A DNA stretch of 59,693 nucleotides from an uncultured Dialister sp. (GCA_934178345.1 CAKPQG010000013.1:1-59693); one strand, 5' to 3'. Shown: positions 1-8,284, counted from the stretch's first letter. Notes: generated from the letters alone by a model not told the origin. Translations and numbers: made by a program.

Positions 1-113
1 CCCATAGAACCCGCGCTCCCTCTTTCGCAAACAAGCAAAGGGCGCCCCGTGGGCTAATCCTGTCTGACAGTCCCTATTTTCTGCCGTTCTATCTACATTT
101 TCACGATGAAAGA

Positions 114-122
114 TGCTATAAT
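114..122 (+). promoter_or_regulatory. Extended -10 promoter of the HNH-like/dcd pair
   Basis: TGCTATAAT forms an extended -10 element; no good -35 is visible. Transcription would start near 129, which places the in-frame ATGs at 106 and 121 outside or at the edge of the mRNA and supports 172 as the translation start. The bases upstream (1-70) are a fragment of a dispersed intergenic repeat also seen near 36780, 42650 and 44045. Confidence 0.5.
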
Positions 123-171
123 GAAAAATAATTTTGTGACAGAGATAGAGTGCGAGCAGGGAGGCGACGAG

Positions 172-1086
172 ATGGCCAGACGGAAAGGGCTGAAGCGGTG
201 GGACGAGATCACGACAGAGGGATGGCTCTCGCTGATGGCGGACAAGACGGTTATGAGTGCGCTGATGATGCAGATCTTCTCGCGGCTCTATCACTCCGAA
301 GACTATATGGATAACGCAAAGAATATAGCGAAGGCACTCCATCTCGAGTATCGGGCACTGAATGCAGGTGTCGGCTGGGCCGGGAATAAGATCCGTGAAA
401 TGTATGAGGCGGGAAGTCTTTTGACCTATCATGCGACTAAGAAGAAGGAGGAGACGCATAAGGAAGAAGAGACGGGAGAGTTCCGTCTTTCGGAAACGCC
501 AGCCTCTCGCGTCTGCCGCTCGCCATGGGAGTATGTTTTCGATGGCAGTGAGGACGATACCGGCACCTATTTCTGGGTGTTGAAACCGGAGGCTGTGAGG
601 GCGTACCGCGAAATCATGGATGCAGATATCTGGCATCTGGAGGATATCCGATCGCTGCTTGAGAGTGATGAGACGGCCTATGGGTGCGAGGGGAGCCTTT
701 TTTCCCACTCGTCTTCGCATACGGTCGATGAGATCCGAAAACGATTTTCAAAAAATGCGGATTTCAAAAGGAAATCCATGGGGGCGCATCCCTGCTGCGT
801 CGTGTGCGGGGCAGATCGGATTTCTCTTCTCCATGCGGTGGCTTACGGGGCTCATGGCGAATCGCAAAAGGGGCTCATGCTTTGTCCGACACATGCGGCA
901 CTTTTCTCCGCGCATCTCATTTCTTTTTCCGACGCGGGCGAGCTTCTGGTGTCTCCTCGGATTTCTGAAAGAGAAAGGACACTCTATGGCCTGACAGCAG
1001 GAGAGAAGGCAAAGGCGGCTTTCAGCCGAAGGCGGATGCTCACGCATCGGAAAATTTTTACAGAGGAAGGAAGAAAACTGAAATGA
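172..1086 (+). CDS. HNH_2-like protein with degenerate active site
   Basis: Protein of 304 aa. The start is placed at 172 (MARRKGLK) because AGGGAGG lies 7 nt upstream; the open frame continues back to 106 without a ribosome site. The N-terminal 80 residues (LMMQIFSRLYHS...AKALHLEYRALNAGVGWAG) resemble the small helical domain that precedes HNH domains in predicted restriction-type endonucleases. The C-terminal part has CxxC (CCVVCGAD), then GLMLCPTHAALF and LISFSDAGELLVSPRI, which follow the HNH_2 pattern. In that family the second cysteine segment normally reads LCPxHHxLFD; here HH has become HA and the D is S, and the upstream AAH histidine is missing, so nuclease activity is doubtful. It may be a zinc-stabilised DNA-binding remnant. 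The stop overlaps the dcd start (ATGA). Confidence 0.55.
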   Translation: MARRKGLKRWDEITTEGWLSLMADKTVMSALMMQIFSRLYHSEDYMDNAKNIAKALHLEYRALNAGVGWAGNKIREMYEAGSLLTYHATKKKEETHKEEETGEFRLSETPASRVCRSPWEYVFDGSEDDTGTYFWVLKPEAVRAYREIMDADIWHLEDIRSLLESDETAYGCEGSLFSHSSSHTVDEIRKRFSKNADFKRKSMGAHPCCVVCGADRISLLHAVAYGAHGESQKGLMLCPTHAALFSAHLISFSDAGELLVSPRISERERTLYGLTAGEKAKAAFSRRRMLTHRKIFTEEGRKLK

Positions 1087-1604
1087 TTTTATCCGGCAAA
1101 GAAATCGTGCGACATATGGGGGAAGAAATCATCATCGATCCCTTTGATCCGAAGAAGGTGAATCCGAACAGCTACAACCTGACTCTGGCGGATGAGCTGA
1201 TGGTGTATGACAACTATGAGCTCGACATGAAGAAGAGAAATGAAGGCACGCTGCTCCATATCCCGAAGGAGGGCTATGTGCTGCAGCCGAATAAGCTGTA
1301 CTTGGGACGGACGCATGAATATACAAAAACGAAATGCTTCGTACCGATGCTCGAGGGTCGCTCGTCCATCGGACGTCTGGGTCTTTTTATCCATGTGACG
1401 GCAGGCTTCGGAGATGTGGGCTTCTCTGGGTACTGGACACTGGAAATGTTCTGCGTGCAGCCGATCCGCATTTATGCGGGCGTGGAGATCTGCCAGATCT
1501 ATTTCCATACCGTTTTGGGGGAAGCAGACCGCTATGACAGCGGAAAATATCAGAATAATAAAGGAATTCAGCCAAGCCTACTTTACAAAGACTTTGAAAA
1601 GTAG
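1083..1604 (+). CDS. dcd: dCTP deaminase
   Basis: 173 aa, the usual family length. Deaminates dCTP to dUTP in the cytosol, feeding dTMP synthesis; bifunctional members also hydrolyse dUTP to dUMP. The sequence carries the trimeric dUTPase-fold hallmarks: NPNSYNLTL near the N terminus, EGRSSIGRLGLFIHVTAGFGD (nucleotide-binding RSSxxR and the VTAGFxD segment) and GYWTLEM, where the Glu is the expected general base. The start ATG overlaps the previous gene's stop by 4 nt, so the two are translationally coupled. A separate dUTPase gene lies at 39983, so a monofunctional deaminase would make sense, but I cannot distinguish the two by eye. A terminator follows. Confidence 0.85.
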   Translation: MILSGKEIVRHMGEEIIIDPFDPKKVNPNSYNLTLADELMVYDNYELDMKKRNEGTLLHIPKEGYVLQPNKLYLGRTHEYTKTKCFVPMLEGRSSIGRLGLFIHVTAGFGDVGFSGYWTLEMFCVQPIRIYAGVEICQIYFHTVLGEADRYDSGKYQNNKGIQPSLLYKDFEK

Positions 1605-1644
1605 TATGATAGTACTAACTTAATATCACTTGGAGCGAAGAAGC

Positions 1645-1688
1645 TGCAGCATGACAGGAGAGTTTTCTCTTTGTCTGCTGCTTTTTTT
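1645..1688 (+). terminator. Rho-independent terminator after dcd
   Basis: GCAGCATGAC pairs with GTCTGCTGC around an inner GAGAG/CTCTT stem, followed by seven T. It closes the HNH-like/dcd transcript. The stretch 1689-1871 before the next gene has no clear promoter. Confidence 0.8.
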
Positions 1689-1871
1689 GTACTTTGCTCC
1701 GGTGCAGGAGTGCTTTTGAGGAATACAAAACATTTGCATTTTTTTGAATATTATTTCATTTTGCAAAGGATATCCTGGAAGGCGTCCTGGTTTTGAGGAA
1801 AGCATAAGAGTGGAATTCATCTCATGGAGGACATGCTTTCCACTTGGGGGAGACGTAGGAGGTCGACTATT

Positions 1872-2849
1872 ATGAAAAAAGCAATGAAGAAAATGATCAT
1901 GGCAGGTGCTCTTTGTGTCGCAGGTGCAGCTCTGATTGCCGGCTGTGGCGGCGATTCCGGTTCTTCTGCAGGCGGCGGAAAACAGTTCCTGAACATCGCT
2001 ACCGGCGGTACTGCTGGTACTTATTACCCACTGGGCGGCGCACTCGCTGAGCTGCTGAACCAGAATATCAAAGGCATGAATGCATCCGCACAGTCTACCG
2101 GTGCATCTGTAGCCAATGTCAATATGCTGAAAGACGGCTCCGTCGACATCGCTTTCATCCAGAATGATATCGCTTACTATGCAGCCAACGGCAAGGAAAT
2201 GTTCAAGGACAACAAGGTAGAAAACATCCGCGGTATCGCTGCACTCTATCCGGAAACTGTCCAGTTCGTCACCACCGCTGACAAAGGCATCAAATCCATC
2301 GCTGACCTCAAGGGCAAAAAGGTCGCTGTCGGTGCTTCCGGCTCTGGCGCAGAAGCCAATGCCCGTCAGATTCTCGGTGCATATGGTCTGACCTATGATG
2401 ATATCGATGTACAGTATCTCTCCTTCGGCGAAGCTGCTGATGCACTGAAGGATGGCAATGTCGATGTCGGTGTCGTCGTCGCAGGCTTCCCGACCGCAGC
2501 GATCCAGGATCTGGCTGCCAATAAATCCGCAGCACTGGTCAATATCGATGCAGAACATGCTGACAAGCTGATGAAGCAGTATCCATACTTCACCAAGATC
2601 ACCGTACCGAAGGGCACCTATCCTGGACAGGAAGAAGATGTCAGCACCGTAGCCGTGAAATGCGTCATCGTCACCACGGATAAGCTCTCTGATGACCTCG
2701 GCGAACAGATCGTGAAAGCCATCTACGAACACCTTGACCGCATGAAAGCGGCTCATGCTGTCGGCAAGTACATCACCAAGGATACCGCTCTGGAAGGCAT
2801 GTCCGTCAAGATGAATGCCGGCGCAGAAAAATACCTGAAGGCGAAATAA
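1872..2849 (+). CDS. TAXI-family TRAP transporter solute-binding lipoprotein
   Basis: 325 aa. The start at 1872 is chosen for TAGGAGG 9 nt upstream; an in-frame ATG at 1824 lacks a ribosome site and would spoil the signal peptide. MKKAMKKMIMAGALC...ALIAGC is a lipoprotein signal with lipobox AGC, so the mature protein is anchored at the outer face of the inner membrane. FLNIATGGTAGTYYPLGGALAELLN is the classic TAXI (TRAP-associated extracytoplasmic immunogenic) N-terminal motif; GVVVAGFPTAAIQDL and the C-terminal region fit the family. It captures a substrate, often a dicarboxylate or amino acid such as glutamate, for the permease encoded at 3656. The substrate cannot be read from the sequence. 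About 275 bp containing a repeat and a hairpin separate it from the rest of the transporter genes. Confidence 0.9.
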   Translation: MKKAMKKMIMAGALCVAGAALIAGCGGDSGSSAGGGKQFLNIATGGTAGTYYPLGGALAELLNQNIKGMNASAQSTGASVANVNMLKDGSVDIAFIQNDIAYYAANGKEMFKDNKVENIRGIAALYPETVQFVTTADKGIKSIADLKGKKVAVGASGSGAEANARQILGAYGLTYDDIDVQYLSFGEAADALKDGNVDVGVVVAGFPTAAIQDLAANKSAALVNIDAEHADKLMKQYPYFTKITVPKGTYPGQEEDVSTVAVKCVIVTTDKLSDDLGEQIVKAIYEHLDRMKAAHAVGKYITKDTALEGMSVKMNAGAEKYLKAK

Positions 2850-2894
2850 TAGTGGGAAGTCACTTATGTAACATGGTCAGGTAAAGGGAATAAG

Positions 2895-3030
2895 ATTCAG
2901 AGGCAGCCCGTGGGGCGTACCCCCCCTTGATGATACATGAAAGTGCTGCCTGAATCAGCATTTCCTTCGGGGCGGAAGTGGCGGCTCCGCCGCAACCCTG
3001 AACCTATCAACCTGAACCCTGAACCACTTG
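2895..3030. repeat. Dispersed intergenic repeat fragments
   Basis: Contains a GCAGCCCGTGGGGCGTAC fragment and the module GGCGGCTCCGCCGC followed by AACCCTGAACC heptamers, all of which recur elsewhere in the window (for example 19600, 32670, 36560, 42160). Confidence 0.7.
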
Positions 3031-3083
3031 TTATCCATATCGAAACACTGATCTGATCAGCGCTTTCCCTTATAGGAAGGAGG

Positions 3084-3115
3084 GAGAACGGGCTCATCTA
3101 AGGAGTCCGTTCTCA
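3084..3115 (+). promoter_or_regulatory. Hairpin in front of the DUF1850 gene
   Basis: GAGAACGG(G)CTC pairs with GAG(T)CCGTTCTC. The following sequence (ACTTTCATTTC) is not a convincing T tract, so this is either a weak terminator limiting permease expression relative to the binding protein, or an RNA structure. The only AGGAG upstream of the 3126 ATG (3101-3105) lies within the 3' arm. Confidence 0.5.
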
Positions 3116-3125
3116 CTTTCATTTC

Positions 3126-3650
3126 ATGAAGAAAAAGAAAAACGGGAAATTAGAAACCATACTTATCGTTTTCGGGATGATCGTCTGTGTGATCGTGACC
3201 GTGGGAGGCTGGTTTGTCCGTCAGGACTATCTCTTCGGACAGACAGCAGACGGCTTCATCATCAGGCAGCGGGTGCGCCCAGGTACACCGGTGACACTGG
3301 TGTACAGGCACTCGGTCCAGAAGACAATGATTCACGAGTACCTTGAAGTCAATGACATGGCGACGGGGCTCGTACTGAAGTCTACCAAATACCAATCCAT
3401 GGGGGTAGGACTTCCTTTCTCCAAAGAAGATGGCGATTTCCGCGAAGAAGACGGTTGGTTTATTCTGGATAACATGAACCGTCCCTATCCGGAGCTCTCG
3501 ATCCGTAACGGCGTGACAAATGAAGAAAAGGTCTATGTCGGAGATACGGAGTATGATCTCGCAAGCCTGATGCCTTTGGGAAAGGAACTTCATCTGTATG
3601 TAGCGCCGCTGTACCAGGTGCTGTATAAGAAAAAAGAAATTAGGAGTTGA
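3126..3650 (+). CDS. DUF1850 protein of the TAXI-TRAP system
   Basis: 174 aa. One N-terminal membrane segment (about residues 11-32, TILIVFGMIVCVIVTVGGWFV), then an extracytoplasmic domain with VTLVYRHSVQKTMIHEYLEV and KSTKYQSMGVGLPFSKEDGDF, the signature of DUF1850. Genes of this family are commonly found between the binding protein and the fused permease of TAXI-TRAP loci, as here; the molecular role is unknown, possibly a small accessory subunit. No good ribosome site precedes the ATG; the only AGGAG is 20 nt away and inside a hairpin. The stop overlaps the start region of the permease gene. Confidence 0.75.
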   Translation: MKKKKNGKLETILIVFGMIVCVIVTVGGWFVRQDYLFGQTADGFIIRQRVRPGTPVTLVYRHSVQKTMIHEYLEVNDMATGLVLKSTKYQSMGVGLPFSKEDGDFREEDGWFILDNMNRPYPELSIRNGVTNEEKVYVGDTEYDLASLMPLGKELHLYVAPLYQVLYKKKEIRS

Positions 3651-3655
3651 TACAA

Positions 3656-5623
3656 TTGGCTGATTTAGAGAAAAAGAACGTGCAGGCCGAAGGCGTTTCT
3701 GAAAATGGAGAAATGTCTGAGGAACTGCAGAAGAAATTAAAAGAGCTGGATAAAGAGTCCAATACAGCGGAATACAAAGGCATCTGTGCCAAAGTCATCG
3801 CCGTCATCTGTATCTGCTTCTCGCTCTTCCAGATTTACACCGGCTTCTTTGGCGCACTGGATGCGATGATCCAGCGTTGCGTCCACTTGTCCTTCGGTAT
3901 CTGCCTCGTCTATCTTCTTTGCCCGACGAAGAAAGCCTGGGTCAAGGAGGGGCGTTTCCATCCGATCGACGTGGCGCTCGCTGTCCTTGCGATGATTCCT
4001 CCCATTTACATTCTTGTGAATTACCAGCAGCTTATCCTGCGCGCCGGCACCGTCACCCCGACAGATACCGTGATCGGCGTGCTTGGCATCGTGATGATCA
4101 TCGAAGCGGCTCGCCGTATCGTAGGTCTTCCGATTGTCATCGTTGTCTGCTGCTTCCTTGCGTATGGTTTCTTCGGACCCTACCTCCCCGGGCCGCTCGC
4201 ACATCGCGGGCTCACCATCAAGCAGATGGTCGGACACCTCTTCTTCACGACAGAGGGTGTCTTTGGTATCCCGATGGGCGTTTCCTCCACCTTCATTTTC
4301 CTCTTCATCCTTTTCGGCGCCTATCTGGAAAAGACAGGTCTTGGGAAATTCTTCATCGATATCGCTAATGCCATCGCCGGCTGGGCATCCGGCGGACCGG
4401 CTAAGGTCGCTGTCATTTCCTCGGCTCTGCAGGGTACGATCTCCGGTTCCTCGGTAGCGAACGTCGTAGGCTCCGGCTCCTTCACTATCCCGATGATGAA
4501 GAAACTGGGCTATCACAAGAATTTCGCCGGCGCCGTAGAAGCAGCCGCTTCCACCGGCGGTCAGCTGATGCCGCCGATCATGGGCGCAGCCGCCTTCCTG
4601 ATGGCGGAATTCGTCGGCATTCCGTACATGGAAGTCGTCAAGGCTGCCATTGTTCCTGCCATTCTTTACTTCATCGGGGTATTCCTCGGTGTACATTTCG
4701 AAGCGAAAAAGAATAACCTCAAGGGCACACCGAGAAGCGAGCTCCCGCCTTGGGGCAAGATCCTGAAAGAGGAAGGGCATCTGGCGATCCCACTGATCGC
4801 CATCATCGGTCTTTTGGCTTCTGGCTACACCCCGATGAAAGCGGCGCTTGCCGGTATTTTCATTTCCATCGCTTCCGCCATGCTTCGTGCGAATACCCGC
4901 ATGAGCATCTCTGATATCATTGACGGTCTCATCAAAGGTGCGCGAGGTGCGCTCGGCGTCCTGATCGCGTGCTCGTCCGCAGGTATGATCATCGGCATCG
5001 TCACCAAGACCGGCGTCGGCCTGAAGCTGGCTTCGGCTCTTGTCGATATCGCAGCAGGCAACTTCATCCTGCTTCTCTTCTGCACCATGATCACCTCGCT
5101 GATCCTCGGTATGGGCGTACCGACTACGGCGAACTACGTCATCACTTCGACCATCGCGGCTCCGGCTCTGATCTCCCTCGGCGTACCGATTCTGGCAGCC
5201 CATATGTTCGTTTTCTACTTCGGCATCATCGCCGATATCACTCCGCCAGTCGCGCTGGCTGCTTTCGCGGGCTCTGCGATTTCCGGCGGTGATCCTTTGA
5301 AGACTGGCGTCAATGCGTCGAAGCTCGGCATTGCGGCCTTCATTATCCCCTATGTCTTTGTTCTTTCTCCTGAAATTCTGGGTATCAATGCGACACTCTT
5401 CTCCGTCACGGAAACCACCATCACTGCGCTTATCGGTATGGTCGGCGTCTCGGCGGCTATGATCGGTCAGCTCTATTGCAAGGCGAATATACTGGAGCGT
5501 CTTCTCCTTCTGGCCGGCGGTCTCTGCCTCATCGATCCGACCATCCTGACCGACATCATCGGCATTGCCGTACTGGGCGGCGTCTTCGCTATGCAGTATT
5601 TCAGAAGCAAAAAGAGCAAGTAA
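3656..5623 (+). CDS. TRAP transporter permease, fused small and large subunits (TAXI type)
   Basis: About 655 aa. Probable TTG start at 3656 (MADLEKKN), 9 nt after AGGAG at 3642-3646; a TTG at 3647 is also in frame but too close to that site. After a charged cytoplasmic N terminus come several hydrophobic segments corresponding to the DctQ-like part (about residues 40-170), then a DctM-like part with GISGSSVANVVGSGSFTIP-type loops (here GTISGSSVANVVGSG), GGQLMPPIMGAAAFLMAEF, and GMGVPTTANYVITSTIAAP, all typical of the fused DctQM permeases of TAXI systems. It acts in the inner membrane as a Na+- or H+-coupled secondary importer with the 1872 lipoprotein. A strong terminator follows. Confidence 0.9.
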   Translation: MADLEKKNVQAEGVSENGEMSEELQKKLKELDKESNTAEYKGICAKVIAVICICFSLFQIYTGFFGALDAMIQRCVHLSFGICLVYLLCPTKKAWVKEGRFHPIDVALAVLAMIPPIYILVNYQQLILRAGTVTPTDTVIGVLGIVMIIEAARRIVGLPIVIVVCCFLAYGFFGPYLPGPLAHRGLTIKQMVGHLFFTTEGVFGIPMGVSSTFIFLFILFGAYLEKTGLGKFFIDIANAIAGWASGGPAKVAVISSALQGTISGSSVANVVGSGSFTIPMMKKLGYHKNFAGAVEAAASTGGQLMPPIMGAAAFLMAEFVGIPYMEVVKAAIVPAILYFIGVFLGVHFEAKKNNLKGTPRSELPPWGKILKEEGHLAIPLIAIIGLLASGYTPMKAALAGIFISIASAMLRANTRMSISDIIDGLIKGARGALGVLIACSSAGMIIGIVTKTGVGLKLASALVDIAAGNFILLLFCTMITSLILGMGVPTTANYVITSTIAAPALISLGVPILAAHMFVFYFGIIADITPPVALAAFAGSAISGGDPLKTGVNASKLGIAAFIIPYVFVLSPEILGINATLFSVTETTITALIGMVGVSAAMIGQLYCKANILERLLLLAGGLCLIDPTILTDIIGIAVLGGVFAMQYFRSKKSK

Positions 5624-5686
5624 GCCATGCATGAAACCTGTAAAGGCTCACGAGACGGAAATCTCAGGCCTTAGTCAGCTCATGGA

Positions 5687-5724
5687 CGGGCAGCAAAGGA
5701 TAGAAACTTTGCTGCTCGTTTTTT
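5687..5724 (+). terminator. Terminator of the TAXI-TRAP operon
   Basis: GGGCAGCAAAG, an 8-nt loop, CTTTGCTGCTCG, then six T: a strong intrinsic terminator. Confidence 0.9.
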
Positions 5725-5755
5725 GCGTGCGGGAAAGTTGGTGTAATACAGATTA

Positions 5756-5795
5756 AGGGAACGCGGACTTTGCGATTGGAATCGGTGTTTCCCTT
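5756..5795. repeat. 40-bp remnant of the MITE-like element
   Basis: AAGGGAACGC at the left and ATCGGTGTTTCCCTT at the right are the outer ends of the 161-bp element described at 20116, with almost the whole interior deleted. Confidence 0.5.
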
Positions 5796-5807
5796 GACAA
5801 GTCAATA

Positions 5808-5862
5808 AAAAAATCCCCATAGACTGCGGCATGTGTCATGCCATAGCCCATGGGGATTTTTC
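5808..5862. terminator. Bidirectional terminator hairpin
   Basis: AAAAAATCCCCAT pairs with ATGGGGATTTTT across an inner GGCATG/CATGCC hairpin. A-rich on the left and T-rich on the right, it could stop transcription from both sides. It would serve as a second stop behind the minus-strand RNA at 5870-6239. Confidence 0.7.
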
Positions 5863-5869
5863 TTACAAA

Positions 5870-6239
5870 GGCATAAAAAAACATCCGGAAAAGGCTTCCC
5901 ACCTGTACCCGATGCAGGCGGAGCTCGGAATCGGTGACGGTCGTCCATGAGCACCGAAGTGCGGGAGGGCCTGTGCTATCGTCGGAACCCGGCCTCGCAG
6001 AGGACAGGGAAGTAGGAAAGCCATGCTTCCGGATATTCATTTTTCTTACTTGTCAGCCTAAAATGGGCATCGGCAGCAGGCTGTACGCTTCCTCTGACCC
6101 ATCCGATGACGCAAGGTGCATTCTGCAGATCTGCCCCTTCCGGTCCGGCTCTCCCTGTGATCTCGTAGCGCTTAGAGAATTCTGGAAATCAGAGAAACCG
6201 TCCGTCCGGGGAACATGTTCAGATATGTCCCTGCTTCAT
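5870..6239 (-). ncRNA. Candidate structured non-coding RNA, about 370 nt, class unknown
   Basis: The 919-bp gap between the permease and the OLD gene has no credible protein gene. On the minus strand, a promoter-like pair (TTGCTT, 17 nt, TACTAT, at 6246-6274) would start an RNA near 6239. The 3' half is a long rod: 5883-5890 pairs with 6027-6034, 5893-5897 with 6018-6022, 5902-5906 with 6004-6008, 5913-5919 with 5992-5999 (one bulge), and GCAC-CGAA-GTGC caps it (5951-5962). The outermost stem runs straight into a T tract on the minus strand (5873-5880), a self-terminating end. The 5' half also folds (GGGACA/TGTTCCC near 6200-6230; CATCGG/CCGATG at 6068-6106). I looked for, and did not find, signature segments of RNase P RNA, tmRNA, SRP RNA or common riboswitches. 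Confidence 0.45.
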
Positions 6240-6245
6240 GCTTAT

Positions 6246-6274
6246 ATAGTACTATGTTTTAGAGGAAAAAGCAA
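6246..6274 (-). promoter_or_regulatory. Promoter of the minus-strand RNA
   Basis: Read on the minus strand: TTGCTT (6274-6269), 17-nt spacer, TACTAT (6251-6246). Confidence 0.45.
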
Positions 6275-6469
6275 GTGGGAAAAGCGATGATCTACAATAC
6301 GTGGTCGGTTACTCACAAGGTATATAACCGAAATATACTATGGCGTAATGTGAATACGGATGAGGCGCATATCCATATAATGATGAAAAAGCGCGAATTT
6401 TTATTTGCATACTTGGCGTTTTTTTAGTTGTTTGAAAAGGCTGCCGATTTTTGAGTCGCATTTTGCTTT

Positions 6470-6498
6470 TTGCAGTCTGCTGGCGGGATGCATATAAT
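6470..6498 (+). promoter_or_regulatory. Promoter of the OLD-family gene
   Basis: TTGCAG, 17 nt, TATAAT (6493-6498), 45 bp before the start codon. Confidence 0.6.
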
Positions 6499-6542
6499 AT
6501 AGGTAAAAGGATATACATGGAAGCATTTCTGAGGAGGAAATC

Positions 6543-8165
6543 ATGCATATTTCATCCATGACCATCGATAACTACCGCACCTTTCGCCATGTCGTCTTCC
6601 ATTTTGACAGACAGGTGAACTATATGGTGGGGGATAACAATATCGGCAAGAGTAATTTCCTCTGCCTCTTGAAATGGATCAGCCACGGGTATGGATTCCG
6701 CGAAGGCGATTTCCTGGATGCAGACCATCCCATCGAGATCCGGCTGACGCTTGCCGAAGAGGCGGGAGGGGAGAGGGCAGAGCTCTATCTGGTGCAGGCG
6801 GTACAGGAAGTGGTGCCGCGTCTCTTTGATCAGGCGAGCGGGCGGCAGCTGCCTTTGGAGTACCTGCGCTGCCTTTTTTATATCGATTTTTCCCTGTGCG
6901 AGATGCCGCGCAGGATGATGGCTCATGTGTCGATGGGAGAGTTGCTTTCTCTTCTGCAACGTTATTTCACGGAGTCGCCGGCGGTGATTTCTGAGGTGGA
7001 GACGATGTTTGCAGAGAAGGGCATCGGGATTTCCCTGCCGAAGGAGCATCCATCGCAGGCGGCGCTTTCACTGCTTGAGACGCTATTCGGGGAAAGGGGA
7101 GATGGTTCTTCGTACCAGCGCACGGCTTGTCTGATGGCGCGTACAGCGCTTGTCCTGCTGCTTCAGATGATGAAGAAAAAAGCAAGCCGCGCGATTTCCT
7201 TCGAGCACATGGTGACGACGGATGCGAAGGGGCGGCGTTTCTTATCCCTGCTTGTCAGTGTAGATGAGCCGGAGCTCCATCTCCACCCTTACCTGCAGCG
7301 GGCGATGCTTTCTTTCTGTCATATGATCCTGTCGAATGAGGAGCCGTTCTTCTTAAAGCTCGTGCAGACACTTCTTGGTGTCGATGGCCTCTCGGGCCAG
7401 CTCTTCGTCGTGACGCACTCGACCGATGCGCTGGTGAATGATTACCGGCAGATCATCCGCCTTTACTGGGATGAGAAGAAGCTGGTACAGGCTGCGTGCG
7501 GGGCTTCCTTTCATTTTGACAGGGAAATCGAGAAGCACCTCGTCATGCATTTCCCGGAGGTGAAGGAGGCGCTCTACGCGAGGGCGGCGATTCTTGTCGA
7601 GGGCGAGACAGAGTATGGTTCCTTCGCTGGATTTGCAAGGACACTGGGGATTCATTTCGACCACTATGGCATCTGCCTCATCAATGCGAGGGGCGAGAGC
7701 TCGATTTCCAAGATCGCCTCGCTCATCCGCCGCTTCCATGTGCCTGTCGTCGCGCTTTATGACCGTGATGTGATGGAGGAACACAAAAAGAGCGCGGGTG
7801 TCTTCTATACGGACTATATCTGCTATGAAATGGATGTCGTGAAGGCATGCCTTTCCCGGAATGGCCGCCGTCTTCTGGATGCAGTCATTGCGGATATCAC
7901 GGAGGGAGGAAATCTTGTGAGCTCGGCACTTGTCAAAAAGGCAGGCGCAAAGCTCGCCATCCCAAAGGGCTACTATCCGCCAAGGAAACTTTCGAATATC
8001 AATCCCAGAGATGAGAAGGCGCTGGAGTTTTATTATTTTGCCTGGCTTTATGGGAATAAAGGCGTCATCATCGGGCGTTCGCTCGCCGACCATCTGGGAA
8101 AGGATTTCATCCCGCCCGCTTTCGTTAAAGTGATTCTGGCGGCGGTGGGAGCGAGTGAGAAGTAG
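6543..8165 (+). CDS. OLD-family ATP-dependent endonuclease (ABC ATPase + TOPRIM)
   Basis: 540 aa, start supported by GAGGAGG 6 nt upstream. N-terminal ABC-type ATPase: IDNYRTFRHV, Walker A GDNNIGKS (30-37), Walker B/His-switch VDEPELHLHP (about 240-250), and THSTDALV. C-terminal TOPRIM nuclease: ILVEGETEYG (about 350) supplies the conserved Glu, and ALYDRDV (about 405) the DxD. The family includes the P2 phage OLD exonuclease and the GajA subunit of Gabija. No helicase (GajB-like) or reverse transcriptase gene is adjacent, so this is a stand-alone class 1 type, probably acting in DNA processing or phage defence. It has its own promoter; the pyr operon downstream also has its own, so the two are unlikely to be coupled. 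Confidence 0.85.
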   Translation: MHISSMTIDNYRTFRHVVFHFDRQVNYMVGDNNIGKSNFLCLLKWISHGYGFREGDFLDADHPIEIRLTLAEEAGGERAELYLVQAVQEVVPRLFDQASGRQLPLEYLRCLFYIDFSLCEMPRRMMAHVSMGELLSLLQRYFTESPAVISEVETMFAEKGIGISLPKEHPSQAALSLLETLFGERGDGSSYQRTACLMARTALVLLLQMMKKKASRAISFEHMVTTDAKGRRFLSLLVSVDEPELHLHPYLQRAMLSFCHMILSNEEPFFLKLVQTLLGVDGLSGQLFVVTHSTDALVNDYRQIIRLYWDEKKLVQAACGASFHFDREIEKHLVMHFPEVKEALYARAAILVEGETEYGSFAGFARTLGIHFDHYGICLINARGESSISKIASLIRRFHVPVVALYDRDVMEEHKKSAGVFYTDYICYEMDVVKACLSRNGRRLLDAVIADITEGGNLVSSALVKKAGAKLAIPKGYYPPRKLSNINPRDEKALEFYYFAWLYGNKGVIIGRSLADHLGKDFIPPAFVKVILAAVGASEK

Positions 8166-8284
8166 GGGCTTGGGGTGGATAACCTATAGATCGCGTGTCC
8201 CTGGTGATTGGGATGAGTGATTGAATCCGTGCTTTCTTAAATCCCATGCTCTATACATAATAAAAATTTAATACCCCTATGCTA

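Noticed and set aside
3737..5632. 631-codon minus-strand frame opposite the TRAP permease (and the 882-codon one opposite carB)
   Set aside because: Shadow frames produced by codon bias of highly expressed sense genes; low-complexity charged translations and no ribosome sites.
5753..6040. 95-codon open frame on the minus strand
   Set aside because: It runs through a terminator hairpin and the structured-RNA candidate, has no ribosome site and no recognisable protein features.
5870..6239. RNase P RNA, tmRNA or SRP RNA
   Set aside because: Length would suit RNase P or tmRNA, but the conserved core segments (GAGGAAAGTCCGG, tag reading frame with TCCACCA end, GGAAGGAAGCAGC) are absent on both strands.
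6543..8165. Gabija system
   Set aside because: Only the OLD/GajA-like protein is present; no UvrD-like helicase follows.
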